From Rhea pennata (lineage: Eukaryota > Chordata > Aves > Rheiformes > Rheidae), in contig NC_084663.1 in assembly GCF_028389875.1 (NCBI RefSeq), forward strand, positions 93,997,765 to 94,061,764: a DNA stretch of 64,000 nucleotides, written 5' to 3'. The notes under the pieces were generated by a model. The model had not been told where the DNA came from. It saw only the letters and a program-made list of their open reading frames with translations, and did no database searches. A program made the position numbers and the translations under genes. Positions within the stretch are counted from its first letter, which is position 1. Each line of letters opens with the position of its first letter. Positions 23,985-36,549 of this stretch are shown here, one piece after another.

Positions 23985-26900
23985 TGCCGGTAGCACTAAC
24001 TCTCTCAGCTTCGTGATGTAAACTAGTACCCAGTTTTTCATTATGTGTTCCTATTTTATTGTTCATAGCCATAGAGAAGTTTTTCAAAACCTCTAGAGAT
24101 CTTTCAGTTAGGTCTCCACTGTCACACAGAACAAGCCCAACACAAACACTTGAGGCCAGATTTACCTTGACCACCCCAAAGGGGCAATCTGCAGAGCAAA
24201 GAGGGAAGCTGCAGGTTAGACTGAGGCGGACCACTTTTGTGGCAGACACCCTCCTCTGTGTTCTGCAGCAACAGGCCACCCAGCCAGGGCTACTGGATGG
24301 TTCAACAAGAATGACATGTAGCATATTTCCTAGCAGTAAAGCCCAGTTAAGTGAAGTAAATAATCTTTAACAATTGATGTTGTGCGATTGCCCTAGATTC
24401 CCTTAATTTGTTGTTTTTCAAACTGTTCTTAATCTTTGGAAGTATAATGCCCTTCAAAACCGTTATATTCTGTCCTTGGTCGTATGAGATTCCCAGTACC
24501 ACATTTTTCCCCGAATCGCTCCCATCCCCCTGTTTTTTTCCTATCATGACTGGAGACACATTTCATTTTCCTAAATCCAATTCATATCCATACACACAGA
24601 GCCACGCTGCCTACAGTTCCCTTTCACCCTTCAGTGACAAACCTCCTCCAGACTAATCCTCTGTTCCCTCACATCCCCTATTTCCCATGCCCAAGGAACA
24701 GATCCACTCTATTACTCTGCCAGAAATGATCACTGCCGCCTTCATGCCAATAGCTTTTTCTTCACCCCACGAAAAATGTGGATAAGGAAACGCCTTGACT
24801 TGGTGGCATTCGAAATTGGTCCACTGATAGCTCTTCGAGCCTTTTGCTCTCCAAAATCATTGACATTTATGTAGAGAATCCAGTCATACGCAGCAAGAAC
24901 CAAAGGCACACAAGACTGAGAGGGATTTGTTAAACTATGCAGACACAGTAACTTGATCTGCTTTCAGATCATTTTATTTTGTACACCATCCCACAGATAC
25001 TAAGTCTCTGCCAGAGGAGAAACTGACGGGTACACAACAGAGTGAACCCAAGGAAGGCAAGACTGAAAAGCCAGTGTGGGAGAGAGGAGAAGAGAGAGAT
25101 GTTTTCTTGTCATATCCTAAATACAAAGAGGTGTGAGACGGAAATCAATGAAAGCAACACGGCAAAGCACTGTCTGACCCTGAGCGATAGAAAAGAAATC
25201 ACTCTATGTGGTAACTGCAAGAGTGGGCATTCCTGAAAAACAAAGAAAATCCAGTGCTGTGAGTGCATATGCATTTTATCTTTGCAAGATAAACAGGGAA
25301 TTAGTGTGGTGAGTTGGAGGGGGGAGGTTTCACCTTTTCTTCAATATTCGTAGTACCAGCCCTGACAGTACAGCTCTCTTCAGTCACAGTGAGTTGAAAT
25401 CAATTATATTTTGTCATGTCTTCATGTTGCTGAGCAGTAACATATATGATCCTGCACATACTGGCCAGGCCTTCCTCCCTGGCCCCCCTCAGTGCTGGAG
25501 CAGCTCGCATCCACCAGGAGAGGGAGCTCCCAGTTAACTTGTTGGCTGCACTGGCGTGTCCAGGTGAGAGACATCCTTTCCAGGTTTTCCAAAGAGTCTC
25601 CAGTAAACAATGAAGCACGTTAAATTCTTCACAAATCATCTGCTAGTGGTTGAAAGGAGGCTGAAGATGCAAGGCACTCTCTTCCCTCTGAAATTTGATG
25701 AATTTGGGGGGCCTAAGTCACCTCCTTAAAGCTGATGCATTTAACAGGAGGCTATTTCAGAGACTGCTGGTATAGAGGTAACTCCGCGCTGAACACATGG
25801 GTACCTCTGGTGGAGGACCACCAGGCCATCGGGTGTTTTAGCTGCCCTGCACCACACTTCTATCAGTTTGGCTTTACTGTTCCACTGGGGCTCTGTTTCC
25901 TCAAGTCACTCTAAAAAAAATAAAAATTTACCTGTGCCAATATTACCTTGTCCTCATTTTTGTCAGAGACTCTCACCTCCTGAGTTTTCTCATGCGAGAG
26001 ACTGCTGGTTGCACTTCTCTTGAAGAATGTGAGGGTTGTCTAACTTTTTTCTTTATCTGTAAAAAACAGAAGAATGCCAGGAAAGCTCAGTGGAAGAAAT
26101 TACTTTTGCACTGAGTCCTGAAAGCAGGTGTTGTGGTCACAGAGAAAGCTCTGTCTCCTGACCTCAAAACACCATGACCCTTGGCCATCACTGTTCCTGT
26201 GGAAAGAAGCCGTGATGAGTGGCAGTGAAGGCAGGTGGATGCTACCATGACCGGAATGGAAGGCAAATTCCTACTCGCTTGTTGCAGGTCATGACCCATG
26301 TGAGGTCCGATCGCCTTGCAACAGGAACAGCCTTGCTACAGGCAAGGAGTAGCAGCATCAGTGCCTAGCTAACAAATGTAGCTATTTTTTAAAAAAACAT
26401 ATTTTTATGTGGCAAAGACTAAAAGTCAGCATATGGAAGAGAGACCTGGAAATTTACTCTGCAATCATAGGGAAATCAACATAGGAGCAAAGCACTGGTG
26501 TGATATTCTCCACTTAATCCAAAGAAGAGAGATAAAACAGCAAAGAAGCCGGGTTCCGTTTCCACTAGGTTTTGTCCATCAATTGAGCTCCAGGGGCCAA
26601 ATCTTTATTACAGGTAATGATGTAAGAAAGAGCCCAAGCCAAAATAAGTTTGTAGTACAACAATTCAGAAAAAAAAAATAAGTCAGCTATTCTGACTCTT
26701 GAGTCTTTGATCTGACTTCACATTTGCTCTGACCTTCAGCTCTCACTAGTTGCTAAGGATGCTAAAAACGAGCAGCAGGGCACTTAGAGCCACAAGCTAA
26801 GAGGTCAGCTTTCAGGGCCTGGAAAAAGCAGCCAAACTTGAACACTTATATAAACTTCTTTGCTTTTGAAAACCAGGCTGCCAGAGATTTTTATTATCAG

Positions 26901-27376
26901 CATTGCCCGAAATAGCACAATAGCTTTTATTTCTGGTATTTTGCTTTGGTTTAGGGGTGAGAGAGAACAGATTCATAAAAATCTTCAAATTCCTCAGAAC
27001 TACACAAAGAATTCTAGGCATCCAACCAGTGCTCTGGGAACAGCAAATAAGATTATCCATAACTTGGTTTCTGGACAACACACAGGTATTACTGAAGAAA
27101 GTGATTGTGGTGAGCTAGTAACAAATAGCAATCATAATCCTAACCAGTGTGATCGTCTCCTAATGTGTTTGAGTGTGTACAGTACAGCTCTGTAGCTCAG
27201 ACAGTGAATAATATTTTAAGATTCCTATTTTATGGTTTTGGTACAAATCTAAGCCCAAGTTCAATAAAAGATGCAAAGACTTGGAAGCTTTCAAGCAAAC
27301 ATATCCGAAAGTAGGAAGTAATGTGTGATTTACATTTGAAATGAGAACCTTAGAAGTCACTCATTTAGGAAATGCA

Positions 27377-27405
27377 TATGCTGCAAGTTTCATACTTGCA
27401 GCATA
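27377..27405. repeat. Perfect 12-bp inverted repeat
   Basis: TATGCTGCAAGT (27377-27388) is the exact reverse complement of ACTTGCAGCATA (27394-27405), separated by a 5-base loop, TTCAT. Pairing does not continue past the ends. A stem this long and tight is uncommon by chance in 64 kb. Function unknown. Confidence 0.85.
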
Positions 27406-28396
27406 GAATACCCCTTCTATATCTATTATCACTTTTTTTTCTAGTTATAAATATTTTTGAAGGATATATTATATGGCTTTAGAATTAAAATGGATGATGA
27501 CCCTCCAAATGAATGGTAATGAAATGGAAAGAAATGGCAGTTGAAATTAATATCCAAAACAGGTTTCCCCCAATGCAAGCTCAAAAAAATGTTCAGAAGA
27601 GAAGTCAACAAAACGGTAGCATAGCATGAAATATTTAAAGCTATGTATAATTAACTTGTAACACTGAAAAGAAATTCCATTATTAAACATAAAAATAGAA
27701 AAGTAGCTGAAGAAGAAAAGGTTACCAAAGAGATGCCTAAGTCAAGCGACAGAACAGCCCTTTAGAGTTTCTTTAGACTTTCAAGTAAGATACAGAACAA
27801 GAAAGAGAATCCAGTGGAGAAGAAACCTCATAGTAACGTTGCCAAAGATATATGCCCTGCCCAAGTGTAATACCTTGAGAAGGTACACATCACTCAGTGC
27901 AACATTACCATGGAACAGAGCAAACTGATCAGCAAGTCTGAAAAGAGAGAGGCAAATTTCAGACACAGAGCTCACATACCAACTATACCATTGCTTTGCA
28001 ACGTATTAAGTGAAGAGCAGCAGACACCTTTTGTAAGAAATGCCAACAGGTTACTACAGAGTCTTTAAAAGTGTGTAACAAAAGAGATGTATCTGGAAGT
28101 TTATAGCATATTATGGGTTACTAGCAAAAATAATCAAGGTCCAAAAGACTGTGCTACTGAATATGTACTTGGAGATGGGGACTGCAACTGCAACTGGAGT
28201 CTGAAAAGAACATGCAACTACTCCACTGTTCTCTGTATGGACTGGGTCATCACAGGCAAATAAGAAAATGTCATGCAGTATTACAAAACCTATCTGGATT
28301 ATATTGGGTTTTGTTGATATTGCCTGGGTCTGCTCAATACATTGTTGAATGGAGGGACGAACTACTGTTAGCACATGAAGCCAAACGATGTTATTT

Positions 28397-28423
28397 ACAA
28401 ACGTTATTACCAATAACGTTTGT
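28397..28423. repeat. Perfect 12-bp inverted repeat with 3-base loop
   Basis: ACAAACGTTATT (28397-28408) and AATAACGTTTGT (28412-28423) are exact reverse complements around the loop ACC. Weaker outer pairing is possible between GTTAT (28390-28394) and ATAAC (28431-28435). The arms each contain AACGTT. Function unknown. Confidence 0.85.
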
Positions 28424-30766
28424 GTTTATCATAACAAAATATATGGCTATCATTGTCCTAAAGGCATCCATCAAACAGATAAAGCAACATTAGAAGATGC
28501 AAATATTTTTACCTGTTGTATAGCAAGAGGGAAGACTATGTTAGGCGTTAGGCAGCAAAACAGTAAAGAAAAACCCCACACAGTAAACAAGTATCATGAT
28601 CAGCACTGCTACAAAAATACTAACTTTCAGTGTCATCAGAGCCTAAAGTCACAAAAATCTATGACAGTGATTGACAGGAAAACTAAATCATAGTAAAATA
28701 AATAGCTGTGGAAGAGCCTTGGGGTCTACTGGAAAGAGTTTCTCCAAAAAATTCTAACCTGACTTCTCAGGAGCAGAAGGCTGGACAGTCACAGGACATA
28801 TTAGCCATATGATTCCCACAGCAAGTGTTAGCAACTTCTAAAGAAGAGAAGAAGAAAGTAATCTAGAGAAACATTTTACAGACCAAAGGAGGAGAAAGAC
28901 CAGTTCACCAATGTGACATTCAAAGTCCTCCACAGACTAAATTTCTCGCATTTAGTCTGACTCCAAGTCTAGATTAAATGGCAGAAAGTGAGGGCACTTT
29001 ATGCATTAACAATGTTTGGGAAGATGAAAAGAGAAAAGTAGAAAACTGATTGGTAGAGGATGTGACTGTGGTAAGTATAGTAACTTCATAAAAGCCAATG
29101 AAAGGTTTCAGATCTATCTGTGATGAAACACAGAATCTGTTGTTACACCAGTAAAGATAAAAATGATAGTTTGATCTCAGTTTTCTTACTTCAGACAAGA
29201 AAGCTGCTCTCCACACGGGGCATGGAAGAAGTGTTATTCACTGATCCAACCTGAGTCATTAAGTATAGACGGGATTTTTACACCTACTTCTGAAGAATAT
29301 GCATTGGCCTCTGTAGGAGGCAGCTGTTCTCTTCTAGATGGACAGTGCAGCAGCTCCTGTTTTATGACAGGACATGTACAGATCGTATTGCCTGCTTCTA
29401 TACCTACGCAATCAGAATTAAATAGTACTCATGGTCTTAGCTGTTCCCTATGAAAAATGTTCTAAACTGACAGAGACCAGAAAAGGCACTGTGGTACCTC
29501 ATTGCAGATCACTGCATGGACATTGAACACGGATGTTGCATTTCCTGTGCAGGAAACAGTTAGAAACAAAAAGGATACCAGGAAAAGTGTCTGGATGCTC
29601 ACTTAGTACCGTAATCTCTTTAATCAAAACTAAGAAACCAAACCCACAAACAGGCAGCATTATGTGAACTGGGTTATGAGCTAGGGTATATCATAGCAGA
29701 AAGGGGAAATAAGCTGAAAGGGGCCTTTGAATGAAACTAAGATTGTTCCATGTTGAGTGGGCTGCACATCAGTCCAAGATTTCATCCTTGTACCTTTTGG
29801 CATTTTGCTGTTTTTTGACCTACAATATATTGTTCCAGGATGCTTTCCAGGAAGCAAAAACAGTTAAAAAATCATAAATGCTTCATTACTAAATGGCAGG
29901 GTCTGATTCCACTTTCACTTTGTAATTTCAAACTTTGTAATTTTTTGATTTAATTGGCATTACTGCCAATTTCCATCTGGGTGGTATTATCTGATATTTA
30001 AAGCATACTTCACTTAGTGAATCAGATAAAACTGTACTAATTACTTCATGGGAAGGAACACAGCTGGCCATTCCAAAGAAATGGTGAGGAACAGGATTTC
30101 CCAAAGTCATGGATAAGTGAAGGAAGCATGGACTTCGCTGTCTCAGACGTACAGAAGTGTAGCGACACAGTGATCTGGATCCCTAGAGCTTTTTCCCAAA
30201 GTGCATATCATCTGCATTACCTTCCAATTTTCCAAACTCATCTCCAAACATGAAGAAAGCCTAAGCATTGGGCTCCAGTTCAGCATTAACCCTCTCAGAG
30301 GTCTCTGCGAATGAAGAAGAACCTGCAGCTCATACAAGCCAGAAGTGGCTCGGCTCAGACTACAAGGAAAAAGGATATTCACAGAAAATGCTAGAGGAGT
30401 TACTGTAATACCCTGATTTCATCAAAAGAAGCAGAAAGAGGCAGATGCTTTAAAATGGGCAATTACAGTGTCTCCCTGCTGTACTTCACACACCTGCTCC
30501 AAGGCCTAGAAGCAAGACCTTGCCTTTGCACAGCTGGATCCAAGGTCCAAACAGCCCGGTTTCACTCCCTAAGGGTTTCATTCAACACAAAACCAATTTA
30601 TCCAGAGCGCCATGGCTATCTCCCACTCCCCTTTAGGAAGCAGAAGAAAGATCTCACTGCCCGCAACGTTTCTGGGATATTCAGCCAGCAGTTTGCACAC
30701 TCACTTTCATTCCCTCGCTTTGGCTATGCCCTTGTGCTCCGCTTTAAATAGTGTCTTGCCTTCCTC

Positions 30767-30781
30767 GTTGCCTAGCAGTTG
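30767..30781 (+). promoter_or_regulatory. Weak RFX X-box-like site
   Basis: GTTGCCTAGCAGTTG resembles an X-box (GTTGCC, short spacer, GCAAC) but its right half is imperfect. It lies about 22 bases after TTTAAATA. Sequence similarity only. Confidence 0.2.
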
Positions 30782-31359
30782 TCATCATTTAAATGAGCTC
30801 CACAAACTTTCTCTTTTCTTTGTTCTTCATAAATCAATCTCCACAGTTCTGCTCTTTATAATTCCATATTGGGAATCCAGTTACTTCCACAGCTTAACAT
30901 TTTTGGGTTTTTTGTTTTTGTTTTTTGCGTCTTACTTTTCATCTCCGCATTAATCTTTTCAATGGGAAGAACACCATAAATATTTTAGTGACTCAGTCTG
31001 CTGCTTCCACCAAGCATACACATGTCCTCTGCAGCTCCTAACACTGGAGCACCAAGCCCAATCCATCTGTTGAGATCAGAGCAGGCTGCTGGGAGGGCTG
31101 GGATAACAGAGACGCAGCCATCTGTGCTAATGAGAGTCACTTACAAGGTTACTCCCACCTGGGAAGGAAGGAAGCAAGCAGAAAAAGATAATTCACTTTA
31201 AGCAGTCCATTGGAAAAGTGTATTATCTCTGGCATTCTGGACAGATACCAAGTTAGGTAATAATGTTCTGTCAGCATAACGTCAGCCTGAATTTTAATGT
31301 AACTAACGATCTAGTCACAAGCTATACTCAAGGAAAAGATCCAGCTGCATGTAAAGTGT

Positions 31360-31412
31360 GGTTCCAACTCTTCCACTAACTGGCTAGAGGCCTGTAGGTA
31401 AGTGACTTTAAA
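31360..31412 (+). mobile_element. MIR SINE fragment
   Basis: The block ccaactcttccactaactgg followed by gtaggtaagtgacttta matches the MIR core (CTGCCACTAACT...GGCAAGTCACTTA). It is highly diverged, as expected of this ancient amniote SINE. Confidence 0.45.
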
Positions 31413-31947
31413 AATTCAAATCAAAATCCTAGCAGCAATGCACCGTTAGCGCTAGTGACAAGCCTAGGACCACCAGAGCTTTGGACTGGTGCCAAAGACA
31501 ATAAACTTATTTGTCACTGAACACCAGAAAAGTTCACTGTGCTCAGCTCTATAAAACACCCAGCACAACGTCCTATTAGTTCTTGACAGCAGTTTTTAGA
31601 TACTACTGGAAGAAAGAGGATTAGCCAAACTGTAAGCATCCCTCTTTCAGGGTTAAAATTGACAAGTCATAGCTGTTTCTATAAGCAATGGCACACAAGA
31701 GACTGCTGTAGCTATCACAGTATTTGGCCATTTTTGACTTTCCCAGGCATTAACGGAGACAAGTGCCTGTTTGCGGCCTGTGAGGCAAGCCCAGACCGAT
31801 ACCGGAACTTGTGCTTGGGGCCTGCAGCAAGCAGATTAAGTTCTCCACAGCTGTATGCCTCTCTCATACAGACAGGGTATTTTGGATGGGGGTGCTGACC
31901 TGCCAGGTATGCTGCTGAAAGAGCTGCAAATATCCCTAAATAAGTGC

Positions 31948-32085
31948 GCGTGGTTAGAGCATGAACTTTTCTAATCTGTGTTCAAGTCTCAGCTCTGTGA
32001 CAGCCTTCTCAAACACTTTATGTAATCAGCCATCTTTCATCAACATAACAGGAATAACAGCCATTTCTTCACAGCTCCATGCACT
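31948..32085 (+). mobile_element. MIR SINE
   Basis: Plus-strand MIR: the head block gcgtggttagagcatgaact, the core gttcaagtctcagctctgtg, and the later catctttcatcaacataaca with ggaataacag (the MIR 'CTCATCTGTAAAATGGGGATAATA' region). Diverged and non-coding. Confidence 0.6.
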
Positions 32086-32540
32086 TGTACTATTGCTATA
32101 GTTTGTAAGCCCTAATGATATGAGGATGTCTTACTAAGTGCAGAAGGGCTTAAAGACACATGGGGCTCAGGTAGATTTCCAAGCATTGCTGTAATGCAAA
32201 CAGCAAAATGATCATGTCAGGCCAGCTGAGGTTTTCATAGAGAAGCAGAGTTTGGAAACAAAAGATGATGCGCTGCATCAGCTCAACCAAGCAGGACTCG
32301 GTTTGGCTCCTTATGGCAAAGTTATACATTACATTGGGATGCTCCATCTCCACTCTTGGGAAGAGGTGGTCTAGCCTCCCGTGAAAGTTGAGGCTTTAAC
32401 ACGCTCAGTCTCCTCCCACTCCTAATACATCAGCTCCTAGAGACAGCAGGCAGATCCAGGGGCAGTGATGGCGAAGCAAAAAGGACTGACTTGATCAATA
32501 TTTCTAGCAGAGTTGAGCAACAGTAACATAAAGCAAGGTC

Positions 32541-32690
32541 AGTTGGTGAAGAGGGCATCTGGCTGGGAACTAGGCATTGGGAGTTCAGTCCTTGGCTCAC
32601 TGCATGAGCTAATTTCCCTTCTGTGGTTCAGGTTCCTCGCCTGTAAGATGGTAGTACTAATACTGACCCCATCTCTAAGTGGTTGAAATG
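32541..32690 (+). mobile_element. MIR SINE
   Basis: Plus-strand MIR. Recognisable parts are gttggtgaagagggcatctg, gggagttcagtccttggctc, aggttcctcgcctgtaagat and ggtagtactaatactgaccc, in the right order and spacing. It is the third MIR in the same orientation within 1.4 kb. Confidence 0.65.
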
Positions 32691-32694
32691 TGCC

Positions 32695-33550
32695 ACATCC
32701 CAATCGCGTTTTTTTGGAACATACAACACCAAGAAAGAAGGCAAATTAGCAAGTGTCATGCAAGGGACCATTGTTAAGAAAAGCAACGTGACAGAAAAAA
32801 AAGCCTGTGAGGTTAAAAAAAAAAATCCCTGAAATAATGAGAAATCTATTGCTTGGGAATGCTAAAGCTAAATCAGACTTCACTTGAGGAAGCAATGTGT
32901 CAATATCAGTCAACACTGAAAAACTAAAGAGAAGGGAATGGCACAAATAAAAGCCTGGAGAGGAAGTGAAATTATTTTTAGTACTTCAAGACACAGGTAG
33001 TAGTCCTGTAAAGATGCTTAGAGAAGAATGGCTCCCCCTGAACAAGCAGCGTACCCTTTCACAGTAGCTTCACAGACTGGGAAACCTGGGTCGTCCCAGG
33101 TTGAAAAAAGCAGGCAGCCCAAAGGGCAAAGTGCCAAATGTGGTAGCAGGGACTAAATTCTCTCCCATAAATCATCAATATCCAATGATGTCAGCCTGGG
33201 CTTGTCACTCTTGGTGTCTTTCATTCCTTCTGTTTTACCTAGACTCCTACTTGGAGACATTCTTATGGTGAGTTTTTACAGTGCCCTGAACAAGCAAGTT
33301 CTGATGCAGACCTGCAACATGTGTAAACTTCAGCCACCCCAGCTCCTTGGGAACTGGTACAGGATAGCCCCCTGGGATTTACCAGCAACCCATCCAAGAC
33401 TGTGGTTTTCAAGGTATGAGACTGCATCATGTATTCAAGTGAATATACAGGCCATCCAAATACATAGCCCTCTTTACAAGTTTTTGCTTGTATCTAGTGC
33501 AACTTTCCCTGTCCTTACTTCAGTGCTTTACTCCTCTTCTGCCCTCACAA
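32695..33550. other. Non-coding DNA, no gene seen
   Basis: Unique sequence with an 8-bp inverted repeat at 33083-33102 (AACCTGGG, loop TCGT, CCCAGGTT). No gene recognised. Confidence 0.5.
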
Positions 33551-33765
33551 GGGACACAGGAAGTTCCATCTGAATATAAGGAAAAACTGTGAGAGTAACA
33601 GAGCACTGAAACAGGTTGCCCAGAGAGGTTGTGGAGTCTCCTTCTCCGGAGATATTCAAAACCTGCCTGGACGCGATCCTATGCAACATCCTCTAGGTGA
33701 CCTTGCTTGAGCAGGGGCTTGGCCTAGATGATCTCCAGAGGTCCCTTTCACCCTCAGCCATTCCA
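33551..33765 (+). mobile_element. CR1 LINE, 3' fragment
   Basis: Plus-strand CR1 tail. It starts at gggacacaggaagttccatc (the end of ORF2), continues through ttgcccagagaggttgtgga and ggagatattcaaaacctgcc, and ends in the 3' UTR block cttgagcaggggcttggcct and agaggtccctttcaccctca. The tail repeat is reduced to gccattccat. It is 5'-truncated and diverged, with no coding capacity. Confidence 0.9.
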
Positions 33766-33769
33766 TAAA

Positions 33770-36265
33770 GGGACCCTAAATAATTCTTCTTTCTTGGTTT
33801 ATCTACAAAATCATTTGTTGCATCCCTTCTCAGCTGTCATTTATCCCAGTCTGACATATCGAGCATTTTAATCATTCCTATAAATTAAGTTTTCCAGGCC
33901 CCTCATCACTTCTCTTCCCCATTAATTTGTTCCAGCTTCTCAATAGCTCTCTAGTCCCTGGTGCTCTCAACAAGAAAGGTATCGCTGCTCATCGGCGTTC
34001 TAGCAGCAGCCTTGCTAAACAAACAGTTCTGCAATAGCTTCTTGTCAGCTTATCACATTGGAAATGTTCACCTTTTAAAAATACTCCCAGACTGAATCAA
34101 AGTTCCTCTTATAACATTACAGCAGTCATGTGTCCCAGTCAATGCTGTTATGGGAAAGAAGTAGGAGCCCAAAAGGTATTGAACAGCCCCTCAGGCCAGA
34201 ACAGCATACAGGTGCTGAGGAGACCTGGAGCACATCTAGCATCTTACAAGTAGCAAAGTGTTTCAGGACACCTGGGTTAAAGCTCAGCATTGCCATCTGT
34301 GCCACCATACCAACTGTGGGCAACCTTCTTCTGCCTGGTCCTCCTGTAATGGCAGAAAAAGCTGCCCAGCTTTGAATATCCAGCACCTCCTTGTGATGCC
34401 ACTTGTCACTCCTTGAGCTGAGCAGCAACCTGCAGATGATCCTCCCTGCTTTTCATCAAGCAGTGATTGTCTGAGATCATGGAGAATGTCTGCACTTAAC
34501 TTTGCATGCTGTTTCTCTGGATGGAGGAAGGAATGAAAATATTTGAAAATAGATGCGGACCACCTGATGAGATATTTGTATTACTGGGGTATCCAATGTC
34601 CTTGCTGCTGGACAGTGCTTAAGGCATAAGCACCTGAAGAAGGCAGAATGCCCCACCACTTTTATTCCTCAGGTAGAGAAGGGAGAAACAAGCCCCGAAT
34701 GTGACTGCATTTTTTAGGCTAGTTGATGATTTATTTTGATTTACATATAAGCAAGAAAAGGCCTCCTTTCATATAGCTGTTAGCACTTCTTAGCAGTATC
34801 TATTATTTGAAGAATGCTATCTCTTTCAATATAGCAAAAAGCTAGAACTATCCCTCCTTTCCAACAGATCACAGCAGCACAGGGAAAATGGATTTTTGCT
34901 GCTGCCAAGATGAAAGGCTGGGCACTACTGCCACAGAACGAGGAGATGCAGAGAATCAAGGAAGGGAGGACCCAGCCAGGCAGAGTACATCTCTGGACAG
35001 GTACCTTACTGCTTCTGTTGCTGCCAAGGGTACAGGAAAGGTAAGGACAGTAAGGGCTGCTGCTGAGGGATGCTATTCTTCTTCCTCCCCACGCAGCAGT
35101 AGCTGCAGTCCCATGCAATCAGCCTCTTCTTTTGGCAGCAACAGATGTAATTTTTCAGGGCTTTGGCCTAGGCAAATATGGCTGTAACCATTTTTGCTGT
35201 CCCTGGCAAACCGCTGCCCAAGAAGCTGTGCTTGTAGAAGCACATCTTCTTCTAATCATGATTTCTGCTTTTATGAAATGATTTATTTTCTACTTTCAAA
35301 GTTTTTTTTTTAATAGGAATGATTTTGGCTAAAATATCAGTTTCTCAGTAAAAACATATGAACTGTTATTTTCCAACCAATGTTGCTGAGTGATACGAAC
35401 TGAAAGAGCTGATACTGCTGATATTATATGCTCCACCACACAACACAAATGTGTTCTCAGTTCCCTAAGCAGCAAGCGTAGTTCCACTTACTCCACGTCC
35501 CTCCACACGGCTCTGGTTTGTACCTGTCACAGCCTTGCACTGACGGATGGCACTTTGCCCCGACCCTTCTTTTTTCTCTTCTCCCCTCCTCAAGACCTGT
35601 GATTCTACTGCCTGGTCAGTATGTTTTACTGCAGAGCGCATACGTAACTTAAAAACAAACCAAATGGGAGGAAAAGCGCATCTAGAAAAAACTTGTGTAT
35701 TTACACTTGGTTTCCAAAGTTAGAGTCAAATAGGCTGTACTTAAAAAGTATGGTATGGATCGGGAAATGAAAGATAGGGAAATGAAAGAACAGGGTAGGA
35801 TAGGGAATGGATAGAGAATGAAGGTCCTGCTCAGCACTCCTCCCTGTGGTTTTGACCCCATAACTCCAAAAGCAATGTACTCCAGCCAGGGCAAGCTTGC
35901 AGCAGCAGCACAAACCTCGATCTAAGAAATGCGCCTTAGACTTTGTATACTTCTTGTCTACGTTTTTATCACCAATCCTGTTTAGGAACAGAGTTGTAAA
36001 CATCCCCTCTCCTTCTAGCCCCCATCATTCCCCAGCCTCAGTTGCAGGAAGAGACCTCCTACTACAAATGTATGCTGTATGTATCATATCACTTTTGTCA
36101 ACTAATCCTTACAGCCTCCAAAAGTATTTATTAAGAGGAGATGGAAAAATTTTCAAAGGTTTAACATGTAAAACAACAGACCCTGAAGCACTGTAAAATC
36201 TTTTATACATCCTCACAGCTTCCCCCCGTGCCATTAGATCAAGTGCAGACGAGAAAGCCTCTCGC
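33770..36265. other. Non-coding DNA, no gene seen
   Basis: Unique sequence. A purine-rich imperfect tandem array lies at 35749-35823, in which GGGAAATGAAAGA occurs twice at about a 16-base spacing and then decays. No gene recognised. Confidence 0.5.
35749..35823 (+). repeat. Imperfect purine-rich tandem repeat
   Basis: Two copies of gggaaatgaaaga(a/t) are followed by degenerate units (agggtaggatagggaatggatagagaatgaagg). One strand is almost pure A/G/T with no C, giving strong strand asymmetry. A simple repeat; no function inferred. Confidence 0.6.
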
Positions 36266-36269
36266 ACCA

Positions 36270-36545
36270 TGAAATCAGAGGAAACCAAGGCAGAGACGGA
36301 CGAAGAGTGGGATAAGACGGGGCTCTGCTGTCCCCGGGGCACGTTACGCTACGCTGCGCCGCAGGTCACGCGCCCAAGCTGCGAGCCGAGGCGCCGAGCC
36401 ACGGCGCAGCACGGCCCTTACCCACCGCTCGGCACCCCGCAGCGAGAGGGCAGGAGAAGCAGGAGGACAGCCTGCAGCTGCGCCCGCAGCGGGCAGGCTC
36501 TCTGCCTATCCCGCATTCCCTGTTTTCTACCGCGCAAGCAGAATG
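36270..36545. promoter_or_regulatory. CpG-rich block, candidate promoter or CpG island
   Basis: About 30 CpG sites by eye in under 300 bases, sharply different from the AT-rich flanks, with blocks such as cgttacgctacgctgcgccg. The minus strand carries a good splice-donor match, GGTGG|GTAAGG (complement near 36418-36428). A plus-strand frame of 131 codons (36269-36664) crosses the block; its arginine-rich composition reflects GC-rich DNA, and I recognise no domain. It may be the promoter of a transcript leaving the window, or an orphan CpG island. Confidence 0.45.
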
Positions 36546-36549
36546 GCTA

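Larger units (their letters stand above)
23990..31355. other. Non-coding DNA, no gene seen
   Basis: AT-rich unique sequence. Open frames of 60-111 codons lie on both strands without recognisable domains. Two perfect 12-bp hairpins at 27377-27405 and 28397-28423 are listed separately. The 27.4-29.9 kb part is unusually AT-rich and may hold a decayed element that I could not identify. Confidence 0.45.

Noticed and set aside
28111..28693. Cluster of open frames of about 100 codons on both strands, suspected retroviral or transposon relic
   Set aside because: No RT, integrase, transposase or zinc-knuckle motif could be seen, and there are no terminal repeats.
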